The notes beneath the pieces were generated by a model, which was not told the DNA's origin, searched no databases, and saw only the letters and a program-made list of their open reading frames with translations. Below are positions 11,284-25,583 of a stretch of 64,000 bases of DNA, piece after piece. The DNA lies in assembly GCA_964030475.1 (NCBI GenBank), contig CAXIPT010000007.1:5557288-5621287 (forward strand), read 5' to 3'. Numbering within the stretch: the stretch's first letter is position 1; each line of letters opens with the position of its first letter. Source of the stretch: Tethya wilhelma (taxonomy: Eukaryota; Porifera; Demospongiae; Tethyida; Tethyidae). Position numbers and translations under genes: made by a program.

Positions 11284-12047
11284 TCAATCGGATTCCATTT
11301 CAGAGTCATCTTCATCGTAATCCAGGAGCTCGTGACACTGTTCTCCAACCCTCTCCCTGTGATACAAGAAGGAGGATCACATAATATTATATTCATTAAA
11401 TACCTACCCAATTCCATGACAGCATTCATCTCGATCTAAAATGACTTACATTCTCTGAAAGATTTCCGCACCATCTTCTTCAGCGGTATCCACTGTTGCC
11501 TCAGGCTGTTGGTCACCCATCTCAACAACGTTACTGCTATCATTTTCCTAATAAAAAAAAAAGGGGGGGGGGGATATTATTCTTGAGCCAAATAATTACT
11601 AACACACATGCGTACATAGAGTTACCGGTAGAAGCACCAAATAAAATCTCTTTACTGTAAACGTTAATATTTTATTTTCTTTGCAATGTCTTTACCTCAG
11701 TATTCTTGTGAGCTTTGACTACTTTCTCTGGTTCAACCCACAAAACCAGTTCCATTCCTTTGGGCTGGGCACTGCACGGATTAATAATTATAGGGGCACA
11801 GTCATTATGGTGTCAATCATACCGAACAGCTGCTTAAAGAGAGCTATATAATATTGTCCAGAGAACTCACACTCTCTCAAGGATTGAAGGCGGTAAAAGA
11901 GTTGAATCAGTTTGATTCATTTTGGCTAATGTCTCTTGCAGTTCTGGAGCTATCCATACTGACAGTGGCCTAGGGATAGAATGATGAGGTCATGATAATT
12001 AAATATAGAGATGAATAGTGTATAAATAGTGTACAAATCTTTAACAA

Positions 12048-12099
<52 letters not shown>

Positions 12100-14412
12100 C
12101 TCGGGTCCTCCACTATTTCCTTCGTTGTCCAAAGAACCCTCATCCTCCAACGCAGACACGCCCCCATCACCACTAATCTTTTTGAGAGCATCAGAAAGAG
12201 TCAGTGAACTCCCTGACCTCTGAGACAAACACACTTTATCAGAACCATGTTCATTTTGTTGCTCAAATACTTTGAAGTTTTCTGACACTATTTCACTCAT
12301 AATTTCATCTTCAGTTTGGTCTTGATGGGACGTATATGAGAGTGGTTGAGTCAAGGGATCTTCCATTGATGGTGACAATGAAAAATGATCTGAGCTGAGA
12401 GGGAGAGGGTAGGAAGGAAGGTGGTGCGATGAGTTAGCAGTTTTTGTGGCGTGTACCATTTTACTTTCTCGAGATTGTAAAATTCTCGTAGGATTAGGAA
12501 TCACATGATTCACATCGCTAGTCACATGATCCAGATCACTAGTCAGGTGATCGACTACACATTGCTTCTCGGCACTTTTCAAAGATTCATCAATAGAAAC
12601 TGTTGCATCTGTTGAAGTATCAACTTCCGTTCGTTTCTTTGCCCGTTTGTGCAAAGGACTAACGTCGTAAGTTGAGCTATCAGAGAACCTTCTTCCCCTC
12701 TTACGTTGCTGGTAGGACTGACACGAAGAGACCGTTTTGATGTTCAACTGGTGATGCATCTTCTTGAGGGGTGTGGTCATTGGTGGTGGAGGCGGTGATG
12801 AAGCGGGATTGCTAGTAGCGGTGAGGTTTAATTGTTGGATGCTCCGACTCATTTCTTCCTCGCTGATGAACTTCTTACAAGGAGCAACGCCATCTTGAAT
12901 GGTCCTGCAAGGCCATTAGACAAACGGCGTAGATAACACAAATTGTGATATTTACAATCAACTTGCTGTATAGGTAGATATACAGTAGCAGCTTCTCCTA
13001 TCACAGTTACATAGCTAGGCAGTCTGGTTGCTTACCCATTGCTCTGATGCTTTCGTTTCAATGGACGCTTCTGTTGAGTATCTAAATAACTGATCGAGAT
13101 TTATACATACATATAAAAAAGATTAAACTAGAAGAGTGCTCATTTCTTACCTTCTTTCTGGGCTTTCAGAGATGGTTTGAAGATAGGTAATTGGTTGATG
13201 GGTAAAAGTGTACGTGGTGCAGGTAGGGGGAACACAACCAGCCATTCTCATTGACGGAGATAGTAGCTACTCTAAAACCAAACCATGTTGGTGAAAATTC
13301 AAATACTCACTCGTAGAAGTTTCTAGAAGAGTCGAAATTACTCTAGACATCTAGACCACGCCAACGTGTTGCTTACAAGTTCTGAGACGAACACGCTTCA
13401 TTGGAACCATGTTCATTTTGTTGCTCAAATACTTTGAAGTTTTCTGACACTATTTCACTCATAATTTCATCTTCAGTTTGGTCTTGATGGACGTATATGA
13501 GAGTGGTTGAGTCAAGGGATCTTCCATTGATGGTGACAATGAAAAATGATCTGAGCTGAGAGGGAGAGGGTAGGAAGGAAGGTGGTGCGATGAGTTAGCA
13601 GTTTTTGTGGCGTGTACCATTTTACTTTCTCGAGATTGTAAAATTCTCGTAGGATTAGGAATCACATGATTCACATCGCTAGTCACATGATCCAGATCAC
13701 TAGTCAGGTGATCGACTACACATTGCTTCTCGGCACTTTTCAAAGATTCATCAATAGAAACTGTTGCATCTGTTGAAGTATCAACTTCCGTTCGTTTCTT
13801 TGCCCGTTTGTGCAAAGGACTAACGTCGTAAGTTGAGCTATCAGAGAACCTTCTTCCCCTCTTACGTTGCTGGTAGGACTGACACGAAGAGACCGTTTTG
13901 ATGTTCAACTGGTGATGCATCTTCTTGAGGGGTGTGGTCATTGGTGGTGGAGGCGGTGATGAAGCGGGATTGCTAGTAGCGGTGAGGTTTAATTGTTGGA
14001 TGCTCCGACTCATTTCTTCCTCGCTGATGAACTTCTTACAAGGAGCAACGCCATCTTGAATGGTCCTGCAAGGCCATTAGACAAACGGCGTAGATAACAC
14101 AAATTGTGATATTTACAATCAACTTGCTGTATAGGTAGATATACAGTAGCAGCTTCTCCTATCACAGTTACATAGCTAGGCAGTCTGGTTGCTTACCCAT
14201 TGCTCTGATGCTTTCGTTTCAATGGACGCTTCTGTTGAGTATCTAAATAACTGATCGAGATTTATACATACATATAAAAAAGATTAAACTAGAAGAGTGC
14301 TCATTTCTTACCTTCTTTCTGGGCTTTCAGAGATGGTTTGAAGATAGGTAATTGGTTGATGGGTAAAAGTGTACGTGGTGCAGGTAGGGGGAACACAACC
14401 AGCCATTCTCAT
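11284..14412 (-). CDS. CCDC117/HCFC1R1-like nuclear protein, 5' half duplicated
   Basis: Exons on the minus strand, using the inner copy of the duplicated part: 13151-13251, 13036-13081, 12096-12904, 11871-11969, 11696-11771, 11450-11547 and 11284-11356. All downstream junctions keep frame. Near the N-terminus LKRKHQSNG and PCKKFISEEEM followed by IQQLNLT recall HCFC1R1, while QPKGMELVLWVEPEKV recalls the MELVLWKP motif of CCDC117. The end is acidic (LDYDEDDSEMESD). The middle is disordered with a KRAKKR basic cluster. A second copy of the first three coding exons lies at 13386-14540; it carries a one-base deletion near 13486 that ends its long exon early. The start is uncertain: the frame that joins exon 2 is closed by a TGA just upstream, and the nearby ATG is one base out of frame. 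Confidence 0.55.
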
Positions 14413-14540
14413 TGACGGAGATAGTAGCTACTCTAAAACCAAACCATGTTGGTGAAAATTCAAATACTCACTCGTAGAAGTTTCTAGAAGAGTCGAAATT
14501 ACTCTAGACATCTAGACCACGCCAACGTGTTGCTTACAAG
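12232..14540. repeat. 1161-bp direct tandem duplication
   Basis: The segment from about 12232 to 13379 is repeated at about 13391-14540. By eye the copies are identical over more than 1.1 kb, including introns, except one base lost from a G run (about 12328 against 13486) and five substitutions packed into the first 30 bases of the left edge. Both copies end at the same GTTGCTTACAAG. Confidence 0.9.
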
Positions 14541-14932
14541 AATCTACACAGATCTGGACTGTTCAAGATCTAATCTACTTCTGCCTGTTTTACTCACCGG
14601 CTTAGCTTCCGTCTGTTTGTACAGGGCACATGACAAGACGCAGAGACAACTGAAGCGAAGACATGGGAGGCGCTTTAATTCTAATTGAAGCGCACCTCTT
14701 ATGTTTACGGTGCTTGCCGAAAGAATTTAATTATGAATTATTAATTAGACCACGTGGCGTACGTGAATATCTTTATTCTGTTTACTCTGCATTCCAGCCA
14801 CGCCTATATTGCTTTGTAAATTGAGAGCCGGCGAACCTGCAGCCAGTGAATGAGTGAGTCAGTGACAGAGGACGAGTCAGAGTTCGCAGAGCAAGTTTGA
14901 ATCCCAGGGGAACTCTGAACTGAGACGACAAG
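14541..14932. promoter_or_regulatory. Divergent promoter region
   Basis: A spacer of about 390 bp between the CCDC117-like gene (-) and the receptor pseudokinase (+). On the minus strand a likely untranslated first exon ends at a GTAAGC donor at about 14534. No clear TATA box was seen. Confidence 0.4.
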
Positions 14933-16820
14933 ATGCAGGGTAGATGTACAGCTGGCTGGGTGTACAGTAAGTCAGTTCTTTCTGTATAAAAGCAGATGTA
15001 TCAAGCATCACATTGTACAATAACATAGAGTAAAATATTTTATATAAGCCTTGATTTTGTGCAAAGAGCACCCTGCATTTCTGTATTAAATCCTCTTGTA
15101 ATTATGCATTGATCAATTCAACTTCAGCATTCATCACAGTCTACTTCATGTTGATGGTCCACCAAGCTTCATCTCAGCAGCAATGCAGGCCTCAACAACA
15201 GTGCACCGCGTGTGGAGACACCACCATTCTCTCACCACTCTCTACAGTGCCCCACGTCCTCATGTCGTGCACCGTACCCCCGGCTCTGGTCTTGAATGAC
15301 TCGGTAGCTGCAGAATGGGAATGGGAAAAACTAGCGGCTGATAGCACCATCGAGACTTTCTTATCGAACGAATCTGCAATGTTTGGTAAGTTTAGCAAAA
15401 ACACATACATGCGTAAACAGTAAGCAACCTCAGAATAATCAGTGAGTAATAGATTGTAAACAGAGATATATAATTATGCCTCAATAGTTAGCCGAAATAT
15501 AACATAGTGGAAAGGCTTGTAAATAAGCATTACTTATATTTCACCATGTCAGTAACTCTATCATCTCTTATGATCTGCAGGTGTGGATTATTCTACATAC
15601 AATCTCAGTGTGGACTGTGGCATCAGCGGTCTCTATGAGGTCCTCTACAGGAACAGGAATGACGGCTCCTGCGTCTACAGCTGCCAGTTTTTGATCGAAG
15701 TCGTGGAAGTGAGAGGAGATGTTCTCAGAGAAGAGTTCAGTGCTTATCGTAAGTTATGGTAATTGGAAGTTTTTTAGCTCGCCAATTGCCTGCCTGCCTG
15801 CAAAGTTTGGCTCACACAAAGTTAGATTTCTGTTTAGAAGTGAATGATTATGAGCTGCTACTATTTGTGGAATGAAAGAGCATTTGCTTACATGTACTGA
15901 AATATCTCTCATTACAATTGTACTCTTGTAGCAAAACACACGCATTTGTCTCATTAGCGTTTTCAGAAACAAAACAATTTTAAGCACTTTTTCCTGTACC
16001 ATCATTCATAAACATATTTTATTGGGGCATTTTTTTTCTGTAGCAAATCAAACTGCTGAGGTGTCTATTCCAGCAGAACCTTCCGATTCTTCGACAACTA
16101 TTAATCGCATGGAGGGCAGTATGCAGGTAAATACATGCCCAGCTCTTTATATATGTATGTATGTATAATATTACAGAACACCAAAAGGTGCACATGAATG
16201 ATGTATACATGAGAATAGACTTGTTGCATGCATGTCATACCTATTGTAGTAGGAGTTGGATCAAATAATCTCAAATAATTTCAACAATTTTTCATGATCT
16301 GTGACAAATAATTTTGCTTGCACTGCACGTGTACAAGTATCTACAACTTTCAAACTAATGCAGGTATCTGTAGGGACTTGTAGCTCCAAGTTCTACCTAG
16401 CTTCTGGTTGTATCATTCTCGACGTTACTGGCACGTGGTACAAAGATGGAACCATCCTTCGACCGCACGGTGACCCACTATACAAGGTGTCTTCTTCTGG
16501 AGAGCTTAGAATACCCGAGCTAACCAACCAGACTGCAGGGTACTATGTGTGCGTGACTCACATTGGTGCTGACGATCTTGGCTCATTCAGGACTGTCGAT
16601 ATTAATATAGTGCTTCTGGTTCCAAGTGAGTTGTGGTTGAAAATAAATGGTGCATGCAGCTGGATAATAATTATGATGGTGTATGTATATATGTTGGTGT
16701 ATGTGCAATATTAATGGATGGATAATGTACCATGTAAAGTGTTTACTTTTGCCAGCAAGTATGCGTGACTTGTGGTCGTATGCATTGGGATTGTTGTCAA
16801 ATCACTTGCACTTTGACCTT

Positions 16821-16881
<61 letters not shown>

Positions 16882-19824
16882 AAGGACCACCCATCACTAC
16901 TGTCACAACAGAGCCTTCAACAACCTCTCCACCAACCACCGACGATCCTGAGAGCCCGGGACGTCGACTCATATTTGGTACACTCCAACCTTGGGAGGGA
17001 GGTCTCATCTTAGCCAACATCGGCGTGGTCCTTCTCCTGATACTAGTCATCGTCTTTGTGGCCATTTGCTTCATCTCGAGGAGAAAGAGAAGAAGCAAGC
17101 ACCGTCACGGTAGAGATGGCTACAGCTCCATCAGTTTGGTTCCAAGAAGAGCAAAGAGCCCGATTGGTGATGCTTATGATAGACGCAGACCACCTTCCAT
17201 GGTTGAACAGATACAGATGATGGAGGAAAGCGAAGTCGAGGCAGTTGACTATTCAGGTGTGTCTGTCAGCATGGGGGAGATATCATGACATTGTGTTTCG
17301 GCGTTTGCTATGCAAGGAATTTCATTAATGATAAATTTGTGGCTTTTATTTTGGCTATAAATAAAACACTCTGCACGTATTCAAAGTTCAATATAATAAT
17401 ATTATTACTTACACTATCAATTGCTGGGTGTGAGGTATATTTACAGTTTTGATAACAATTTAATTGAATGTTTAGGTCCATGTGAGATTCCATTCAGCAC
17501 CATTCTATTTGAGGAGCTTCTCCACAAAGGAACGTTCAAGGTTGTGCATCATGCCACCGTCAACTACCCAGCTCAAGGAATGATGAGTGTCCCAGTGGCA
17601 GTGAAAAGATTGAAAGGTATAAAATTAATGGTTATTATGCATGTATGTATGTATGCATGTATATAATGTATGTGTATGTGTATGTGCAGGCTGTTTATAT
17701 AATGAATTGTACATAAAACTAGCGTTGTACCCAAGCTCTCTCCTTTGACCTTACAGTAATACACTAACATTAAGGGTAAGGAAAGACCGTTAGTGTGAGG
17801 TCAAAGGAGAGAGCCTGTGTATGAGTTGCTACATAAGACGTAGCTACTGCTTGGTTTGAAGATAGTACAATTACTTTATCGAAGTGTGGACATAAGATCA
17901 ATCTTATTGTGTCACAGATCATATTCCAGTCGCTCTCGTAAGTGGTGTCCTTATGTCCTTATATTTACATATGACTCTGCTCTCTGCATGCTACGTTCTG
18001 CTCTTCCCATGCTTGCACTCCTTTAAATGATGGGTTGGAGAAGAGCATCAAAGGGAAAGAAGTTAATGATTACATTCTTGTGTCAATTGCTCTAAACTGG
18101 AAAAGGGACCTCAAGGAGACCACTTGAGGGTTTTGGCAGTAACATGTTTGTAATTGTCTGCACTTATACAATGGCATGTATACAATCTACCAGTCCTAGT
18201 TCTCAAGACTAGGCACCTGAGTGACTGAGTGGCTCGGCTGTTTGCCAATTTATTAGATACTTGCCTGAGCAGGCATTAGGAGAGTTCCTTTAGGTTAATT
18301 TGGGATTGTTTGTAAAGAGTGGACAATTTTTGTACAAAATTTCTTGTGTGAAATTTCAAGGAGTATGCTAGTGGCGCTCCTGTGACAAAATTGACAATGA
18401 ATGTTTCAATTGTACCTCCTTTAGATGAGGGTTCAGAGCTAGGATCTGAGGAGCTCATGTCAGAGATGTACACACTGAAGGCAATTCACGACAAGGTGAG
18501 AAAATGAAACTGAATACATGTACATAAACATCATCACAGTAGCCTTGTTCCCAAGAAACCACACCCACAGTGNAATTGACAATGAATGTTTCAATTGTAC
18601 TCCCTTTAGATGAGGGTTCAGAGCTAGGATCTGAGGAGCTCATGTCAGAGATGTACACATTGAAGGCAATTCACGACAAGGTGAGAAAAAAATGAAACTG
18701 AATACATGTACGTAAACATCACGGTAGCCTTGTTCCCAAGAAACCACACCCACAGTGCTACACAACCCTTTCCTGTCACACATAGTGTCCCAATACAATT
18801 ACTACGTATCCTTGGAAGTATACGATAGGCTGATAATATCATATTCACACTCTAACCCTCCATGTACAGGCTGGATCCCATCCAAACCTTGTCTCATTGC
18901 TGGGCCTCACGACTCAGGGGGGACCGACATGCCTCCTCCTGGAGTATGTTCCTTACGGTACCCTCGACGAGTTCCTCTTTCAGTTGAAGGAGGGGCCGAT
19001 TCCCGATTGGTATCTGAAGTTCGTTAGGGAGACTCTGAGAGGGGCTTACCACAAGCATGTCAGTGGGGACCTGATGAGTGTCATCGTACAAGTTGCAGAA
19101 GGAATGGTCAGTTTAAGATGACGTATAGGACTTAGCCTCGTACCCAGGCCACTCCCTCTTTTTAGTGTTTCATGCCAAAATACTAAAAAGAGGGAGTGGC
19201 CTGGGTACGAGGCTAGTATAGACTATAATTATTATACTGTAATAATTTATTGCATTAAATTTCTAATACATAATAGTGCAATGTACATGGTTAAGGTACA
19301 GCTTGAATTAACTTTCTCTCTTATATTTCTTCTTTTATGATAATATTATTATTTTGTTTCTCTCAGCTAGCCGGCATGTACTTAACTACATGTATGTAAG
19401 ATATTATATGAGAAGTTTTTTAAAGGCTGGTTGAATGAGATTTGATATATGTTCAGTTCTTTCTCCCACTAATGGTTTTGATAAATAGTCCTTATCAAGT
19501 CGTGGATAGTACAGCATGTTAGCTGTGATTGCAACACTCCCTCAAAGTGAGGTATTCCACTCAGTCTTCCTCCTCTCTCTCTCTCTCTCTCTCTTTCTAG
19601 AAGATCACTTGATACTTTTGAAGCTAATCTTTGACTCACTGTGTGGCACGCATGCATATACAAACTTATGTGCAAACTAAGATCATTTATAAAACCTTTT
19701 CTCTTTTGTGTGTGTAGAAATATTTGACTGATTTTGGTTTCATTCATCGTGATCTCTCCACAAGAAATATAATGATAGGAGATCGACTGAACATTAAAAT
19801 AGCAAATCCAGGTACACTTCTCCA

Positions 19825-19868
<44 letters not shown>

Positions 19869-20825
19869 ACACACACACACACACAGACACACACACACTC
19901 ACTCACTCTGACTTTCCCTCACAATTGTCCATTCCACACTTCAACTCATTCATCCAGGCGTCTATTACGAAGGCTACTACTACGTAGTAACAGAGCGAGA
20001 GCACTTCCTTCAAGACATGGCTCCCGAGTGCCTCTGGGAGAAGTGCTACTCCGTCTGGTCTGATGTCTGGTCCTTCGGGATGCTCACCTACAAGGTGGTG
20101 ACCCTGGAGAGTGAGCCTTACCCAGACACCAACATCAATGAGCTCTATGACCGGATGTCGGGAGGAGAGAGACCTCAGTTACTGGCCAGTTTTAGCAACG
20201 AACTGTAAGTTAGGCGGTCGACTACATGTACGATAGTGTGAAGTTTGTAAGAACTTCCAAGAATTATAAGTGGAGAACCTCTGAATCTCTACAAAGTAGC
20301 AGAAAACTAGTCTAATATTGAGTAACCTTTGTTCAGATATTACTTCATTTTCACTGCATGCTGCAGGCAACTTATGCTAGACTTTATAAAACTATTGCAA
20401 ATTGCCAATGAGTAGCCCAATGAGATCTGTTTGCATCAAGAAATGGCCTTGTTTTTTCCATGGAGCAGTTGAGAAATTTTATCTCAGAGGGTTATTCATA
20501 AGATAAAAACTAATGATTCAGTTGGGACGTATGAATCCCATTCTTGCATTAGTGACAAAGGGAAGAGACAGATGCTTTAATCTTATTCACGAGGGGTGTA
20601 TTCACAGGGCACAGCATGTATGCATGCATGTAAATAAACATGTGTACATGTATACCATTTGTAGTAGGTTCAGAGTACATTCATTGAACAACAAGATAAA
20701 TTGGTGGACACACACACACAACTTGTATTCATACAGTTTGAGTTATAACTGCTCATGTATGAGTTATAACTGGACGGTGTATGATATTCATGTATGTTTT
20801 AGCCTATCAAGCTACACATTCACAA

Positions 20826-20865
<40 letters not shown>

Positions 20866-21632
20866 CCAGCTATTTCCTGCTCCAACGTTGTTGGCAATTC
20901 ATAGCAGTGGAGAGACCATCCTTCGAAAGCATCATCAACGATCTCCACGACATGGCAGAAAAGCCAACCCGTCACATCCTCCTCAAGGCCACCAAGGATC
21001 CCGCTCAGCCAGGCTACGTCAGCGAAAATGGCCAAGTATTCTTACGCTCGGTCCCCCAGTATGCTCTCGATGGTCCTCTCCTTACAGCACAGAAGAAGGG
21101 ACGTCGAAACAGTGGCACACAGCGAAGTTTGATCTCCTCGATTGACGATACCGTGTACACGAGAGAAACGGCAGAGACGACCGTAGACCTGACGCAGTCG
21201 GACAACGACTTGTATAATAATTACGAGGATTATCTCAGGGGCGACACCAATCAGGAGGGAGGGAAGCAGTGGGTGGAGACTGATGGTGGCAACGTGCTCC
21301 TTTTACCAGAGGACGAGGAAAAGTTGAAAAAGAAAAAGAAGCAACTTTCGAAAGACAGCGCCGAAAGTTTACCGCAGCAAAATTTGAACTCGAATCAGTC
21401 AAACAATGCAACAGCTTCAGTTTCAGCTTCAGCTGGTGCCAGTGTACCCAATGGTGCAGTGCAGATGAAGTTGCTACGGCGACTATCAGTGGGTGGGTCT
21501 GGTGAGGTGTGGGGGAGTGAGGGTGTGAGTAGCAATGGAGCAGCGTCCATAACCGATATTGACGATCCGATGGACTCCTCTGACGACCATGAGGTGGTGG
21601 ACAGTTCACGTGAGAAACTTGTTCAGCTTTGA
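14933..21632 (+). CDS. Ig-domain receptor tyrosine kinase, predicted pseudokinase
   Basis: Twelve exons join in frame to 909 aa: 14933-14966, 15128-15385, 15581-15748, 16044-16126, 16364-16625, 16885-17256, 17476-17616, 18425-18495, 18870-19106, 19718-19811, 19958-20204 and 20870-21632. The order is signal peptide (first about 28 residues), Cys-containing ectodomain, an Ig-like domain (TWYKDG through AGYYVC), a Thr/Pro stalk, one membrane helix (LILANIGVVLLLILVIVF), a basic stop-transfer stretch, a tyrosine-kinase domain, and a long acidic/Ser-rich tail. VAVK Lys436, a helix-C Glu (about 453), HRDLSTRN (552-559) and MAPE are intact. DFG is replaced by NPG (572-574), and the Gly loop is reduced to HKGTFK. 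Exon 8 occurs twice (see 18386-18770). The substrate and ligand are unknown. Confidence 0.85.
16819..16879. repeat. (CT)n microsatellite in intron
   Basis: CT dinucleotides run up to the acceptor of the exon that encodes the stalk and membrane helix of the receptor. They act as the polypyrimidine tract. Confidence 0.9.
17733..17815. mobile_element. Hairpin element in receptor intron
   Basis: The arm CTCTCTCCTTTGACCT and its reverse complement AGGTCAAAGGAGAGAG flank about 50 bp. The ends (TGTACCCAAG and GCCTGTGTA) are less well conserved. Small and non-coding. Confidence 0.5.
18386..18770. repeat. Duplicated exon 8 around a single N
   Basis: The 185 bp before the N at 18573, including exon 8 of the receptor (18425-18495) and both flanks, recurs after it (exon copy 18610-18680) with a few substitutions and small indels. 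A single N between near-identical ends is the signature of two overlapping contigs, probably different haplotypes, that were not merged. Confidence 0.85.
19133..19215. mobile_element. Hairpin MITE-like element (TAGCCTC family)
   Basis: A near-perfect hairpin. The left arm starts TAGCCTCGTACCCAGGCC and the right arm ends with its reverse complement. The arms are about 37 bp with only a few bases in the loop. It sits 26 bp downstream of the donor of receptor exon 9. Confidence 0.75.
19829..19900. repeat. (CA)n microsatellite
   Basis: A CA array begins 17 bp into the intron after the exon that encodes HRD and NPG. A second CA array (20828-20865) precedes the last receptor exon. Confidence 0.9.
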
Positions 21633-22193
21633 GTTTTTTTAAGTATGGCAATTTAAATAGATTATACACAGCTTCATGTTTTTGTACTTCTTTATGTAGC
21701 CCTATGTATGAGTTGATGTATGACATGTTAATTTTTGACGCTAGTCAATTGTTTTGCCGATCATTTTTTATAAGACTAGCTACCCTTCTGTTATAGCTGT
21801 GTAGTATCTCATTTGAGATACCCTATAATTAAAAATTATTTTTTTCCTATTAAATAAAGACAATAGTCAGTCATGCATATCATGTAATATATTTTTTATT
21901 TATTTGCCAACCCCATTATGATCACTTCATGCAATGTTAATTGCTCATATATATTATAGTATGCAACCATTTAATTTTATTTTATGTTTATTTCCAGCTG
22001 TTTTTTAACCATCTACATAATTTTATACGATCGACATTGTATTTATCGCATAATAATAATAGCTCAGTTGTTTTAGAAGTTTTTTTATTGGTCAATTTTT
22101 TAACTTAAAAAAGAGTCAATTGCTATATTTGCCATGAAATTGAATAAGGCATAATAAATCATTTACTGTGCATGTTCTAATTAAAGCCCATCC
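21633..22193. other. AT-rich intergenic DNA between convergent genes
   Basis: No coding signal. It contains the 3' flanks of the receptor pseudokinase and the Sel1-repeat gene. Confidence 0.5.
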
Positions 22194-25220
<3,027 letters not shown>

Positions 25221-25583
25221 TGTTATTGTTCTAAATAGTGCCCATTTTTTCTCCAAACTTCTAAATACTGCCCACTTGGTGAGGTGGAGCTGATTTGCTT
25301 TTTCGTTGCTAAGGACTGTGCTGATGATTTTGTAAGGTACTGTTAAAAAGTGCACATCATAATATTGGCTGGAACAGACAAATAACTTGTCTGTACAATG
25401 TAAAGCTCCCAAAGGATGTGTATGCACTGTATATGAAAAATTATATAACTGTTAACTGTATACTGTATACTGGTTACTGGTAATATATACTGAAAATACA
25501 TTGTGTGTACAACTAATAATTTCTGCTGTGCTAAGGGAAAAACATCTATATATATATATATATGTACATACAGAGAGAGGGAT

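Noticed and set aside
18425..18680. Mutually exclusive alternative exons in the receptor
   Set aside because: The two copies encode the same residues and flank a single N; an unmerged contig overlap is the simpler explanation.
21235..21726. 163-residue minus-strand frame
   Set aside because: It is the antisense shadow of the receptor C-terminal exon.
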